64,000 bases of DNA from Chondrus crispus (lineage: Eukaryota; Rhodophyta; Florideophyceae; Gigartinales; Gigartinaceae), in NCBI RefSeq assembly GCF_000350225.1, contig NW_005179135.1:79037-143036 (forward strand), in the 5' to 3' direction. This document shows, piece after piece, positions 42,341 to 52,712 of this stretch. The notes under the pieces were generated by a model. It did not search any database. It had not been told where the DNA came from and was given only the letters and a program-made list of their open reading frames with translations. Numbering within the stretch: position 1 is the first letter of the stretch; every line of letters begins with the position of its first letter. The translations under genes were made by a program, and so were the position numbers.

Positions 42341-42549
42341 CGAGGGGAACGCGATCTGCCATCGCCCCTTCCTCCTCCGCTTTGAGGAAAGCATGGGCGG
42401 GCGTGCTGTGTCACGCCGATGACAAAGGGGAATTAGAAGCAACGAACAGACTCGAAGAAACGCGTCACGATGGAAGCAATGTTTACTGTGTCGTCCTCGA
42501 CGACGTAAGGGAAGAAGGGCACCGCGCGGTTGACGACCAGACCGCGCGG

Positions 42550-44841
42550 TCAGCGGCTCGCATTGTTCGAGGGCCCGCGAGACCCCGAAGCGTGTTTATC
42601 CGGGGGACAATACCCCGGATGCCGAGGTGTCTCGGTGTCCAGTTCGGCGAGGCTAGGCATGAAGACATGCGGCGTGCCCTCCCCGGACGCCCAGCTTCGG
42701 GGAGGGGGAGGACCGGGCTCATAATCAGCGTACGGATCGCGCCTGACGGGAGGGACCAGAGCGTTAGTAGGAGCGCCACCCGACGGCAAGGGTACCGACT
42801 GAACCGAACGCAGACGGTCGCGTTCGCGTCGATAGCGCTCGCGTTCGTGCAGGACTCGCTCGTAGACGACCGCCTGGCGTTCGGACGCCTCGCGTATAGC
42901 GGCCACCTCCTGGGTCACCCGTTGAAGTTCTGTGGAGCGCGCCGCCAGGTCGTCACGAAGACCGCGCGCTTCGTCACTCCGAGCCAGAAACCAGTCTGCA
43001 AGGGTGCCCACCAGCCCGCCTACCGTCCAGGTCCGCTGGCTGGCGACCCCCAAGGCCCGTACTACCTTGGGAACGGTCACCAGCTCCCCTCGGGGGAGCA
43101 CGAGGTCGCGTACACAGTGCGCCGGCGGCGTGGCCTGCGCCACCTCGTCAAGAGGCGGGACGGGGAGGATGGCCCCTGTAGAGGCAAGGCCCCCTGTCCC
43201 GGGGCGACCGACCCCTGACATCGTACGGTAGGGGTTCAGGTTGAGACCAGCGGGGTCCACGCACGCGGCGTCGAGGTCCCGGTAGCGCTTTCGCCGGTCC
43301 CGCCGACTCTCGGACCCGACGCCTCCCCTCTTCCCCGTGTTGCCGACAACCAAGGGGACAGGAACGGAGCGAGCGACGAAGGCATCCGACGCCGGTTCGT
43401 ATGTGACGAAGGAAGCCCGGGCCCCGGTGGTATAGTCCATCCACGGGTGATGGTTCCGCGAGCTGATCTCGCCAGCACGGACCATGAGGCCCACGGCCTG
43501 GGCGAACGTCCAGGGGACGTGGGAGGACCCGTGCTCTGTCGAATGGAGGACGGCATCAGGAAGGCCGGACACGACGCGTCCTACGAACGTGACCGTAGAG
43601 TCCGCCTGAATGAAGACTCGCTTGTTCATGTGCGCCTCGGCCATGAACGCGCAGCACACGGACCAAGCCCACTCGCGCTCATAATTATACGCGAGCCGCG
43701 AGTGGGCTGGGTGCTGCGGGTTGGCACACGCAATCCCGAAATGCTTCAAGACCGGAGGCAGAAGCGGGTGCACTCCGAGCGAGGGAAAGCTCTCCCTCAC
43801 GTCGACAGGGAGAGCGGGGAAGTCTTCCGGAGACAGGCCGGACGCGAAGGCAGACGTCGTAACAACACGACCGTCCGCCTCGTTCTCCCGCCGATAGGCG
43901 GACCAATCGTGGTGGGCGAATCCCACACCGTGGAGACGCATCAAGGAGCACGAAGACTTCTGCAGAGCCACCCGGGGCTTAGTGAACGCATAGGGGCGGG
44001 GCGACACGTACAGCCCCGCCACCTCCGGTAACACGAACCGCCGGGGGTCGACCTGTCTTGCGTTAGACAGGAACGATCCCATCCGGTCGACGAAGAGGAC
44101 CTCCGCGACACTGTACGCGAAGGTACGATCTCCGATCAGCTCGTCCGGCAGCTGGTACCCGGAGCCGCCGCCTTCGCCCATCAACCGGTGTAGAACGGAC
44201 GACGCCTCCTGCACACCACCGGCTTCGCGAACCTTGAACACGCGGGCTAGGTCGGAACGAAGCCACGTGCAGGAAGAAAGTTCCTCGACGGTTACCCCCG
44301 AGCGGCCGCGGCGGCGCCAGGGGTACCGTAGCTCGCTGATGGGGAGCGGTGGGACTTCGAACGACGGTACCCCTAGCCACCGAGTGGCAGAGGGCGACTC
44401 CCCCTCCCCATTGACGGTAGAGGGAAGGGGATCACGGGGTGGAGAACCGAAGGACGCGCCATCCATCTTGCGGGCCGCCCCCAACGCGAGGGGAGCGGCC
44501 GAGCCGCACCGGGCGGCAGAGAGAGCGGAAGGCGGGATGTCGGCTGCTGGGACGGAAGGGGTAGCCGGGCGAAACGAAAGGACCGGCTTGGATGGCCCCT
44601 CACCGGGGGCCACCAGTTCCAAAGACACGGTCGTGGACCGCGAGCGGGACTTCTGGAAACCCGGCGGAGGGAGCGGACCCGCTTGGGCCAGGACGACGCC
44701 ACCCTCACGCCGTCCGGATGACGCACTTGGGAGTCCGAGCCCGCTCGAAGGCGGGGTCCCGACGGCCACCGCCTCCGCCATAGTTGGCTTCACGACGCCC
44801 GGGGGTGACTGCGGGAGAGGAATAGACCGCGGGTCGGCCAT
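42550..44841 (-). CDS. antisense ORF of the young gypsy element, unknown function
   Basis: 763 codons from ATG 44841, uninterrupted, on the strand opposite gag-pol and between the hairpin array and 3' LTR. Residues 1-170 are Pro/Ser/Ala rich. The middle (about 170-480) looks globular, with SGVTVEELSS, YQLPDELIGD, LPPVLKHFG (near 368) and EREWAWSVCC (near 392). A Lys/Arg cluster (SRRDRRKRYRDLD) is near 520. A coiled coil of about 60 residues follows (EARGLRDDLAARSTEL, YERVLHERERYRRERDRL), then a Pro-rich tail. I recognise no family. Its 5' end is close to the 3' LTR, which could supply an antisense promoter. The gypsy remnant at 26035-27880 has a counterpart. Confidence 0.72.
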   Translation of the reverse strand: MADPRSIPLPQSPPGVVKPTMAEAVAVGTPPSSGLGLPSASSGRREGGVVLAQAGPLPPPGFQKSRSRSTTVSLELVAPGEGPSKPVLSFRPATPSVPAADIPPSALSAARCGSAAPLALGAARKMDGASFGSPPRDPLPSTVNGEGESPSATRWLGVPSFEVPPLPISELRYPWRRRGRSGVTVEELSSCTWLRSDLARVFKVREAGGVQEASSVLHRLMGEGGGSGYQLPDELIGDRTFAYSVAEVLFVDRMGSFLSNARQVDPRRFVLPEVAGLYVSPRPYAFTKPRVALQKSSCSLMRLHGVGFAHHDWSAYRRENEADGRVVTTSAFASGLSPEDFPALPVDVRESFPSLGVHPLLPPVLKHFGIACANPQHPAHSRLAYNYEREWAWSVCCAFMAEAHMNKRVFIQADSTVTFVGRVVSGLPDAVLHSTEHGSSHVPWTFAQAVGLMVRAGEISSRNHHPWMDYTTGARASFVTYEPASDAFVARSVPVPLVVGNTGKRGGVGSESRRDRRKRYRDLDAACVDPAGLNLNPYRTMSGVGRPGTGGLASTGAILPVPPLDEVAQATPPAHCVRDLVLPRGELVTVPKVVRALGVASQRTWTVGGLVGTLADWFLARSDEARGLRDDLAARSTELQRVTQEVAAIREASERQAVVYERVLHERERYRRERDRLRSVQSVPLPSGGAPTNALVPPVRRDPYADYEPGPPPPRSWASGEGTPHVFMPSLAELDTETPRHPGYCPPDKHASGSRGPSNNASR

Positions 44842-45020
44842 GCTGACACGGGCAGTGACGCGAGAGGGGACGACCAAATGGCGCTGTCAAGGACGAAGTG
44901 GGACAGTGCGCAAAGGGGGGGGGGAAATTCGTATACCAGGTCGGATCTGCTCGGGGTTCAGGGAGTGGGACGGACAGGTTCTGCAAGCCTCAGGAGTGAA
45001 CGCGGACGTTCACTCTTGAC

Positions 45021-45030
45021 GGGGGGGTGA
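45021..45030 (+). other. polypurine tract
   Basis: GGGGGGGTGA immediately 5' of the 3' LTR; the usual primer for plus-strand DNA synthesis in LTR elements. Confidence 0.75.
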
Positions 45031-45623
45031 TGTGGTATAACCCCAAACGCAAATTAGATTAGGATTGGATCAGGGACAGTAAGGCAACGAGCCTTACAGC
45101 CATGCGCGCACACACGTGTCCTCCACGTGTACGGGACGCGTGCTACACGTGGACTGTCAGCCCCGCCGGCTGACAGCGCTACAGTGTCGGTAGACCGGCA
45201 CTACAGTAGAGTTATGATAGACTACGATGTACATTAAATATGAGCGGACCGCCGGCGGTGGAGGACGACAAGCACGGACTTGTCAAGGATCCTCCACCTT
45301 GGTCCGCCCGCTTACTTTTAGGTACTTCCGTCCGTTTTACCTAGGAGTAGCACCGCGCGCGGGTTGAGGACGCGCGTAGCACGCCCACGAGCCGGCTCCG
45401 CCTCCGCCCGTCGGTACTGGATCGTCACCCAGTACCGCTCCGGGGCGTCGAGGCGTAGAACCGCTTGCGCGTGCGCGCGTCCTCCCCGATCCCGCTCTAC
45501 CACCGCTACCTCGAGCCCGTGCTCGGTACCGTGGGTGGGCCGTGCTTCTGTCTTCCCGCCGATCGGGGTCTTTCCGAACTGTCAGTACTCACCCCCCTCG
45601 TCGTTGGGGGTGATTATACTACA
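45031..45623 (+). repeat. 3' LTR of the young gypsy element
   Basis: Same 593 bp as the 5' LTR with two substitutions, preceded by the G-rich tract GGGGGGGTGA at 45021-45030 (polypurine tract). Confidence 0.95.
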
Positions 45624-45941
45624 CAACCATGGCAAACCACTTGAAACCCCCAAAACAACGTAATTATGGCATATACAGGCCATTTAAAGTACATCACAAG
45701 GCCAATGACGCACACGTGGACAACACTCGACCAATAGATTTGCAGCATTAGACCTGAGGGCCAATAGAATTGCAGTATTTCCTGTGTAGTCTATAGTGCT
45801 ACGGGCCAAGGTTCCACTTGGCAAAACTATGCAAATTTGCATGACCCTCCGAGAGGCCACTTTCGTCCCCGGAACCCCAAAATCTGGGATTTTACACGTG
45901 TCATGTCGTGATATGGGTAAGAGCGCCCGGACCGTGCAGTC
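45624..45941. other. no recognised feature
   Basis: Short intergenic piece between the gypsy 3' LTR and the helicase remnant. It does not continue the truncated chromovirus seen left of the 5' LTR. Confidence 0.5.
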
Positions 45942-48900
45942 ATGTACACGTGTCACTCGATTTTGACCTTTTCAGATAACAGCATGTGGTCGCACATTTC
46001 AATACTGACTGTGTTGCTAACTCCAATGTCTGGCATGAACGACCAAGCTGAGAAACGCACATCCGCTATATCAGTTTCTCAGATTTCTGGAGATCCAGGA
46101 CAGCATAATCGCCACTCAGCTCACCCTGCTGCAGCGAATGATCGAATCAGACAACACCAGGGCCCGGGTGAAGGAGACCTTAATCATCATGCGATCGTAT
46201 TAGGCGAGCGTGCGAGCCAAAAAGGCAACAAAAAGAATGCTGGAATGGCTTCAATCTGCAGTTTCATACATGATTCTGCCCCTCGAAAGAGAACCCTGAA
46301 GGACGTAATCGAGATTGCATCCATTTGCGTTGAGAAAGGCACTTTGACCGGTCCAGATCTTACTCATGAAGAATATCTTCTCGAATGTGCCAGAGAGCTA
46401 GCGACTATTGCAGCACTGAAACCTTTTGGAGCTCTTTTGGTGCTGAAACTTACTGACGCCTGTGAGATTGAGCCATTGTGGAAATACTTCGATGAACACA
46501 AGCAACTCAGAGTCTTTTCTGCGACTGACTTACTCAATCAGGAGTCTTGTGCTCTTCAAAGATGCATGATCGATCCGAATGTGGTGGAAATGATTGTCTC
46601 TTCGTCCTACTCGAGCGTCTTCTCGAACGTCACTTCAGCCATGGACCCGCACGCACGGAAGACCCTCGTACTGTGGGGTTTTCAGTTGACTGGATTTATA
46701 GGGACTGTCTCTGGATGGATTGGTGAAGGGCCAAGTGACATACATAAGTTGCACGATATTCTTCGAAGATACCTTTGCCCATCTTGGAACTCTGAATTCA
46801 TGAGTGCACAAGATGATACAGTATTCTCAGTGGCAAGCACATGCGTTGGGTGGAACGTAGTGAAGATTGCCACTGTGAAACTCCTCCAAGAAATGAGTAA
46901 CAGTTGCACATATCTGATCATAGCCCTGACATTGAAATCTTTTTTACTGACGTTCATTTCAGAGTCGGTCTGCGGGTTTCTCGGATGGGTTTACAGCATA
47001 GGAGAGTGCAGAAATGCGGCGACGTTTTTCTAACTCATCTCACTTATCGGTGAGAATGCCATCAAGAAATCATACGTGGAGATGAAGCTTCCAGACGGCG
47101 TTCCTGTGGAAAGCACAAAGTTGTTTGAAGACATTCTTCGAAGGCACCTGAAACAAATCGATGAAGAAAGACCTACTGGTGCACAAACAACCATCGATGA
47201 CTTCGTTCCTGGTACAGAGCGTAGTGGCAAACCAAAACGTGCTCGAAGGGATCCTGGTCGCAGGGCTGAAGATCAACGTGAGGCAAAGCGTACACGTTTG
47301 TATGTAAAATGCAGGTTGGAGATAAAGCGATGAAACCTGAATCACCAGAAATTGTACCATCAAGCTCTGACGAAGTACCGGGAACACCACCCCACAACCC
47401 CTTCCAATCGACGCAAAGCATAGAGAAATGCGGCGCGAGTTGAACAGGCAAAGTTACACACATCAATATTCCGCTATGGTCTCAGCGGAAAAAGCAGGAA
47501 CTTTGAAACGCTTGGCAAGAAAAACGCTGAGGTTTCCCATTCTTCAAAGTGAGTCCAGGCGAGGTGTCCCACGTTTCCGGAGTAATTTCTCTCAGTCGCG
47601 CTCCATGCCAGATTTACCATCACCACAAATTCGAAACCATTCACAAGTTATTGATGGCGAGATGGGAAAAGAAAAAGAAAAGCTTGCGGAAATCTCGGAA
47701 AGAATTGTGGTTTTGCCGTTAGTTGGGTTTCAAGATCCTGTCGAAGTAGAAACGCAGACGACTGCACTGCGGCAGTTGAACAGGGACGTGGAGGTACTCA
47801 ATGCTGAAATAGTTTCATGGAATATTGATAGGGATTGGACGAAGGTCCAAGCAAAATATACTGGAAGGAAACCATTTCTTGTATGAATAGTTCAGTGAAT
47901 TGAAAAGGCACAAGATCTATGAAGATGTCACGAACGGCGATGGGGTCGTATTTTATTCCAGTCATTGGAAAAGAATCATGACGATGGAGATACGTGGCCA
48001 GATGAGCTATGCGTTTTTTCAAAAGTGGCCCATGGCTTTGAAGAACAAGCACGAATTCAGGACTATTCTCCACGGTTCCATTTATAGCTCACCATTCACA
48101 CATTTCAGAATCGGGAAAATGAGCAAATCTTCCCTGCTGGTGAACTTTAAATGCGAGAGCATCGATGTAAGGGTCAACAGAAAGATAGTCCGTGACATTT
48201 CCGGAGGCACAATTGCGATTGGACACTTGAAAAGCGAAAATGGTTGGAGCTCCGGCTTGATGTTTATGATGATTCGAGCGGTCTTTGCACATGAAAACGA
48301 CTACGATGAGATAAGTCTTGATGAAACAATTGACAAGATTGTGGTTCAAGCTGCAATACACCACAAATTGGGAGAGGAATTCCATGTCAGACCGGGAGAC
48401 TACCTGCACGTGCAACCTTTTTATAGTTATTCGCCTGTGGTAAAGGCCTTTGTGGCGTCCCACAACGCGTACACGTTACCCAGCCATGTTCAGGACATTT
48501 TATTCGGCCCAAGCGCTCCTCAGCTCCGCCCAGAACATTGCAAACTTCGGCCAAATCATGATGTTAGTGCTCTTTTCGACAAGGTCGACCTGGGTTGCCT
48601 CGCATATTACCTCTCTCTCTTCAATAGTCAGAGGATTGATAGGAATCAATTCGAAGCGTTAGTGATCGCACTAAGTCAGATATAATAGGCCGCTCCAACT
48701 TCTTCTAGTGTTTCAATGATCCAGGGACCGCCGGGGACGGGAAAGACAGCTTCAATCATCAGCATATTTGGGGCCCTTGTTCACCACAGCGAGTATGGTC
48801 CTATCGGTAAGATGGAAAGACACAACTTCCTGAAACAGAACGATGGGGTTCTCCGATGTTCTAAGAAGAATGGGGCAGTAAAGATCTCGTGATCGCAGGG

Positions 48901-50265
48901 TCGAACCAAGCCGTCGACAACGTAATGCGAGCCCTTGAAGCTGGAATTTTAGATTTGGAGGGGACTAAGATGATCATACATGCCGTTCGAGTCGCAAGAT
49001 CGAACTCTGATTTAAAGGATTGGAAGAGGCATGCCTTGAAGGAAAAAGCCCTTGTGTTTGACAACGAGTTACTTCACAAGGCATCTGATGAAGCATTGTC
49101 TCCCAGAAAAAACCCTCGAGTCGTGCAAGAAGGGCTCTAGCAGACCAATGCATCGTTTTGTTGACAACAAACGTCCTCTCCGGAGGCCAAGCATTTCGTA
49201 GTCTTAAGCAAGAAATTGATTTCGTCATAAATAACGAAGTATCCACCCTCCTTGGAGCTGAAACCCTCATTCCAATGTGCGTGGCAAGAAAACAGAGCAG
49301 ATTGTCTCGTCTCCATTATGTGGATATTGGGGATTTTAAGCAGTTTTCTGCGATGTCTCCAACAGAAGAGCACATACGAACTCAGTGCGTATCGATGCCG
49401 TTCGATTATAGAAAGCAGATTCGTTCGCGATTCGAAAGATTGTACAAAGGCCATCGCATGTCAGTGCATTGTTAATGACCCAATATAGAATGCATTCTGT
49501 AATTTCCTTCTGCATAGCAAGTTTTTCTATCGGTCCATGATCGGAGACGGGCATTCTGTGAAAGCGTTCATGACAAACAACAACCAGAGAAGGGCAAATG
49601 GCACTGGGTACTATCCATTGACATTGTTAGACACTTTCTCCTCTGCGAGCAGAAGGGAAGGCAACAAGGGAAACGGAGTTATTTCCAACACCTTCCAGGC
49701 TAAGCAAGTTGAGAGTGTTATAAGAGAGATAGAAAATGAGATCTGTCGTGTTCCTAGCAATGGGAATACAGGACTTAAGGGGAGAATTGCTGTACTTGCC
49801 CCGCACCACGCCCAAGTTGCAGTCACCAGGGACACATTGCGACCTGAGAAGATTAAAAACATGGGTCTCATCGTGGATACAGTCGACTACATGCAAGGTG
49901 CAGAAAAGGATATCGTGATTTTCTCATGTACCAGGAGCAATTATCATGGCAGTTTTGGGTTTGTAGCGAATATCAAGCGCTTGAATGTGGCTTTGAGTCG
50001 TGCGAAGACCCTACTTGTCATCATCGGAGACGCGGAACATCTCTTTCAGGTTCCAGCTTTCAAGTTTTTCATCAAATGGTGTAGAGACGGGAAAGATGGT
50101 TCTGGTTATGTGATGGTCACTCCCGACAAAGGAGACGCAATAGCCAAACCGCCGACTAGAGGTGGTTCAATGATTTTTTTCCGCCGGAAAAGTGGATACA
50201 GTCTCCGCCCCGCCAAGATTCCGGGCTGGATAGGGAAAGGCGATAAAGATGGGGGTGAGATTTGA
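45942..50265 (+). pseudogene. UPF1-like superfamily 1 RNA/DNA helicase, decayed
   Basis: Helicase motifs appear in order but in several frames: a Q-motif-like NQFEALVIALSQ (48640-48675), two in-frame stops TAATAG, Walker A MIQGPPGTGKT (about 48718), AGSNQAVDNV (motif Ia, about 48896), IDFVINNEVSTLL (motif II-like, Glu present, normal DEAx not kept), DIGDFKQF (motif III), TQYRMHSVIS (motif IV, about 49478), and in 49537-50265 VDTVDYMQGAEKDIVIFSC (V) and RLNVALSRAK (VI). At least four frameshifts or stops separate them. A 364-codon N-terminal ORF (45942-47033) is unlike known domains. Some breaks could be introns, but the TAATAG and motif II changes favour decay. Confidence 0.75.
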
Positions 50266-52450
50266 TAAACTGAACCTGTGGCATATGAAATAAAATGCAT
50301 ACACTGTAGGAACATGAGAGATTCGTTAGTCTCGAGGACGCCGCACGCTTCGCTTTGATGCCACTATTAGGGTAGTGATCAATCTCTTGATGGTGGAGGG
50401 GTTGGGATAACCAGAATTACCTGCAGCATCTCATTTTCCACGGCGGGCAGAAAAGTAGTATCTCACCCATAATTCCTGTGCCAAACTGAACTAGCCAAAG
50501 TTTATCGAAAATTAGAACTTTTTGAAAGCTCTGTCCACGAGACTCTCCACGAGAGGCACATCTGCCCTATCCGTGGCTGAGTTCACTCGGCCCTATTCAA
50601 CCTCGCTTACCTTTCCCCACGAGTGTGCCTTAGTTCTTGCGTGCGTGCGGGCCTCAAGGCATTCAAACTCTTCTACTGTTTGTGTGCGAGTGTGCGAACT
50701 TGAACTTTGTATTCGAAGCATATCGATTTGCACCTTATCAGACGATCATTGAAGTATTTCAATTTTTGATCATGTCTGTGGGACAGCTGAACACGAACTA
50801 CCATCCTCTTTACCGAAATGCAGATACATGACCAGCAAAACCATCTCTTCTGTTCACAATGCATTCAGAGACCAGCATATTACCACTGCGCATGAGAAGA
50901 CTCTCGATATTAAGTTTTCTTTCACAAGGAAATGGCTCGCAGCACACAGGATATTGACCCGTTAGAGGTTAAGTTTTCACTTCGCAGGGTTTTCTCTCCA
51001 CCATTGGCCGAGATAAAAAGAGCCGTCATAAAGTCTTTGCAGTACGTGTGATTGCAGTCATAGGCTTGAAATAGATCAAGTCGCGAGGATTCGTTTGAGT
51101 TGGTGGAAAACCGGCGTCATTCTCATGTATTTTTGGGAAAAACGAGGAAGACAAACAGAACATTCATGACCTGGATATGTAACAGGTTTTGTAGCCATTT
51201 AATCACGAGGAAAGAAATCTTGCGAACATTTACGATGTCTGGCAGTCAACCAGAACGAGAGATCATGTGAATGTTGTGAGACTCTCCCGAAAACATTTCA
51301 TGCAATACTCTTGCGCTGTTATGAATATTTTGCTCTAATGTTTCTTTGACGATGAGAACAGCTTCTTTGCTATTCCAGGTTGATTTAAATAAAGCAGAAA
51401 CTTGATTAGATATAATTTTGGCACTTGCTTGTGCGGAATGTTGTGGCACAGGTTGCGTCATCATCATGTGATGACACATACTCAGATTCATTGTAGTCCA
51501 TGGATCCCAGGGATTTTGGTGCACTGCGATGGTCTCGCACGTAATGCATAGTAGAAGATGGAGCTGCAGAGGGGGAAAGAGAGGATGGGAGATAATAATT
51601 GACAGCAAGAATCGCTAGCAGGACTTGAGGTACAGGGAGGGGAACGCATCATGCTACAATGTGTGCATAGGCCGCATAATGGACAAGAATGAGTGCCTTT
51701 CAATGAGGATCAAGTAATCACTGCGCGTGGTGTGACTATTGGTCACTTATTTCTCCACATACATCACTAATGGCGACTAGTGAGCTTTTGTGTGTCAAAT
51801 ATCTGCTGAAGTTTGGTAATATGGAGACAAGTTGTCAAATAAACGGGAGATATGAACGATGCAGTGAAGAAAGCTGATCTTTTCTATTGGTACACCGGAA
51901 TTCCGCTGTTCCACTGCATCAGACGAAAACCCTCAAAATTGCCCAATTATCATTGAAATATTTGAGGTAGGCTTCGGACCGGCTGGTGTAATTGAGCGAC
52001 CCGTGGTCGCCTGGACAACAGCTCTGGACCAATGGTCCCCATTCGGGCTGCATTGCATTGCTTTGGTAGAAGGGACCAGTTCAGTCCATTCTGCCTTAAA
52101 CGGTCCCCAAGGGTTTAAATCCACCAATCTTACAGTTCAATACAGCCAACCAGAAGCTCTGTATTGTGGGTCACTTTCATCACGTATGCGTGACATTGAC
52201 TCCACCTTGAGGGTAGAGTGCTGGCGATGACGCGGCTGTCTCCCTTCAAGGATGCCGGAGGTACTCCTGATACTACAAATCCTTCATGCCAACGCAAATT
52301 CGTGAAACCGCATAATAGTTGGTGGATCACCACACCTTGGAGTACGTATGATACTTTACTACTTGGCCTCCAACGGCGCGAACGTGCCCTAACCCACCTT
52401 CTCCTGATATCCTGTGTACCGTATGTTGCAGTATTGACGCCTATGGTCGG
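50266..52450. other. AT-rich intergenic sequence, no supported gene
   Basis: A 120-codon minus ORF (51246-51608) reads protein-like in its second half but matches nothing I know. No RNA gene or repeat seen. Confidence 0.4.
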
Positions 52451-52679
52451 TGTGGTACTGTGACACAGTACCTTGTGGGAAGTGTCAGCTGTCCCTCTCT
52501 TGCATTTGACATTATTTGATGCACCATGATGGTGCATGCATTCTAGAAGAGAGGAACTGTCTAGCGATTTCTGTAGTTTTCCGGTAGTCAAATCCCTACA
52601 TAAAGCCTCAAAGCCCTGAGGTTTAAAAGAATAAAGAGGCATCGATCCCAAGACCTCCACGGGTTGTGGAGTGCTGGCA
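52451..52679 (+). repeat. 5' LTR of the 5.3-kb gypsy element
   Basis: 229 bp. Contains two near-perfect palindromes: GGTACTGTG-A-CACAGTACC (52454-52472) and ATGCACCAT-G-ATGGTGCAT (52519-52537). The AATAAAG near 52630 may be a poly(A) signal. Confidence 0.93.
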
Positions 52680-52712
52680 ATAGTGATCACTAAGCCTCCT
52701 TAGGTTACGATC

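Larger units (their letters stand above)
31959..45623 (+). mobile_element. full-length Ty3/gypsy chromovirus, 13.7 kb, very young
   Basis: LTRs 31959-32551 and 45031-45623, both 593 bp, TGTGGTATAACC...TTATACTACA, with only two differences noticed (C/A near 32278 and C/T near 32393 against the 3' copy). Gag (853 codons) and pol (about 1419 codons) are both uninterrupted. After pol come about 640 bp of spacer, a tandem hairpin array and a 763-codon antisense ORF, then a polypurine tract. The 5-bp flanks, CGAAG on the left and CAACC on the right, do not match. Confidence 0.95.

Noticed and set aside
48675..48713. Intron explaining TAATAG in the helicase
   Set aside because: A GT...AG pair can be drawn but would be about 34 bases, and other lesions exist, so decay is simpler.
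52130..52690. 186-codon minus ORF over the 5' LTR of the 5.3-kb gypsy
   Set aside because: Its C-terminal reading repeats at the 3' LTR; it is LTR sequence, not a gene.
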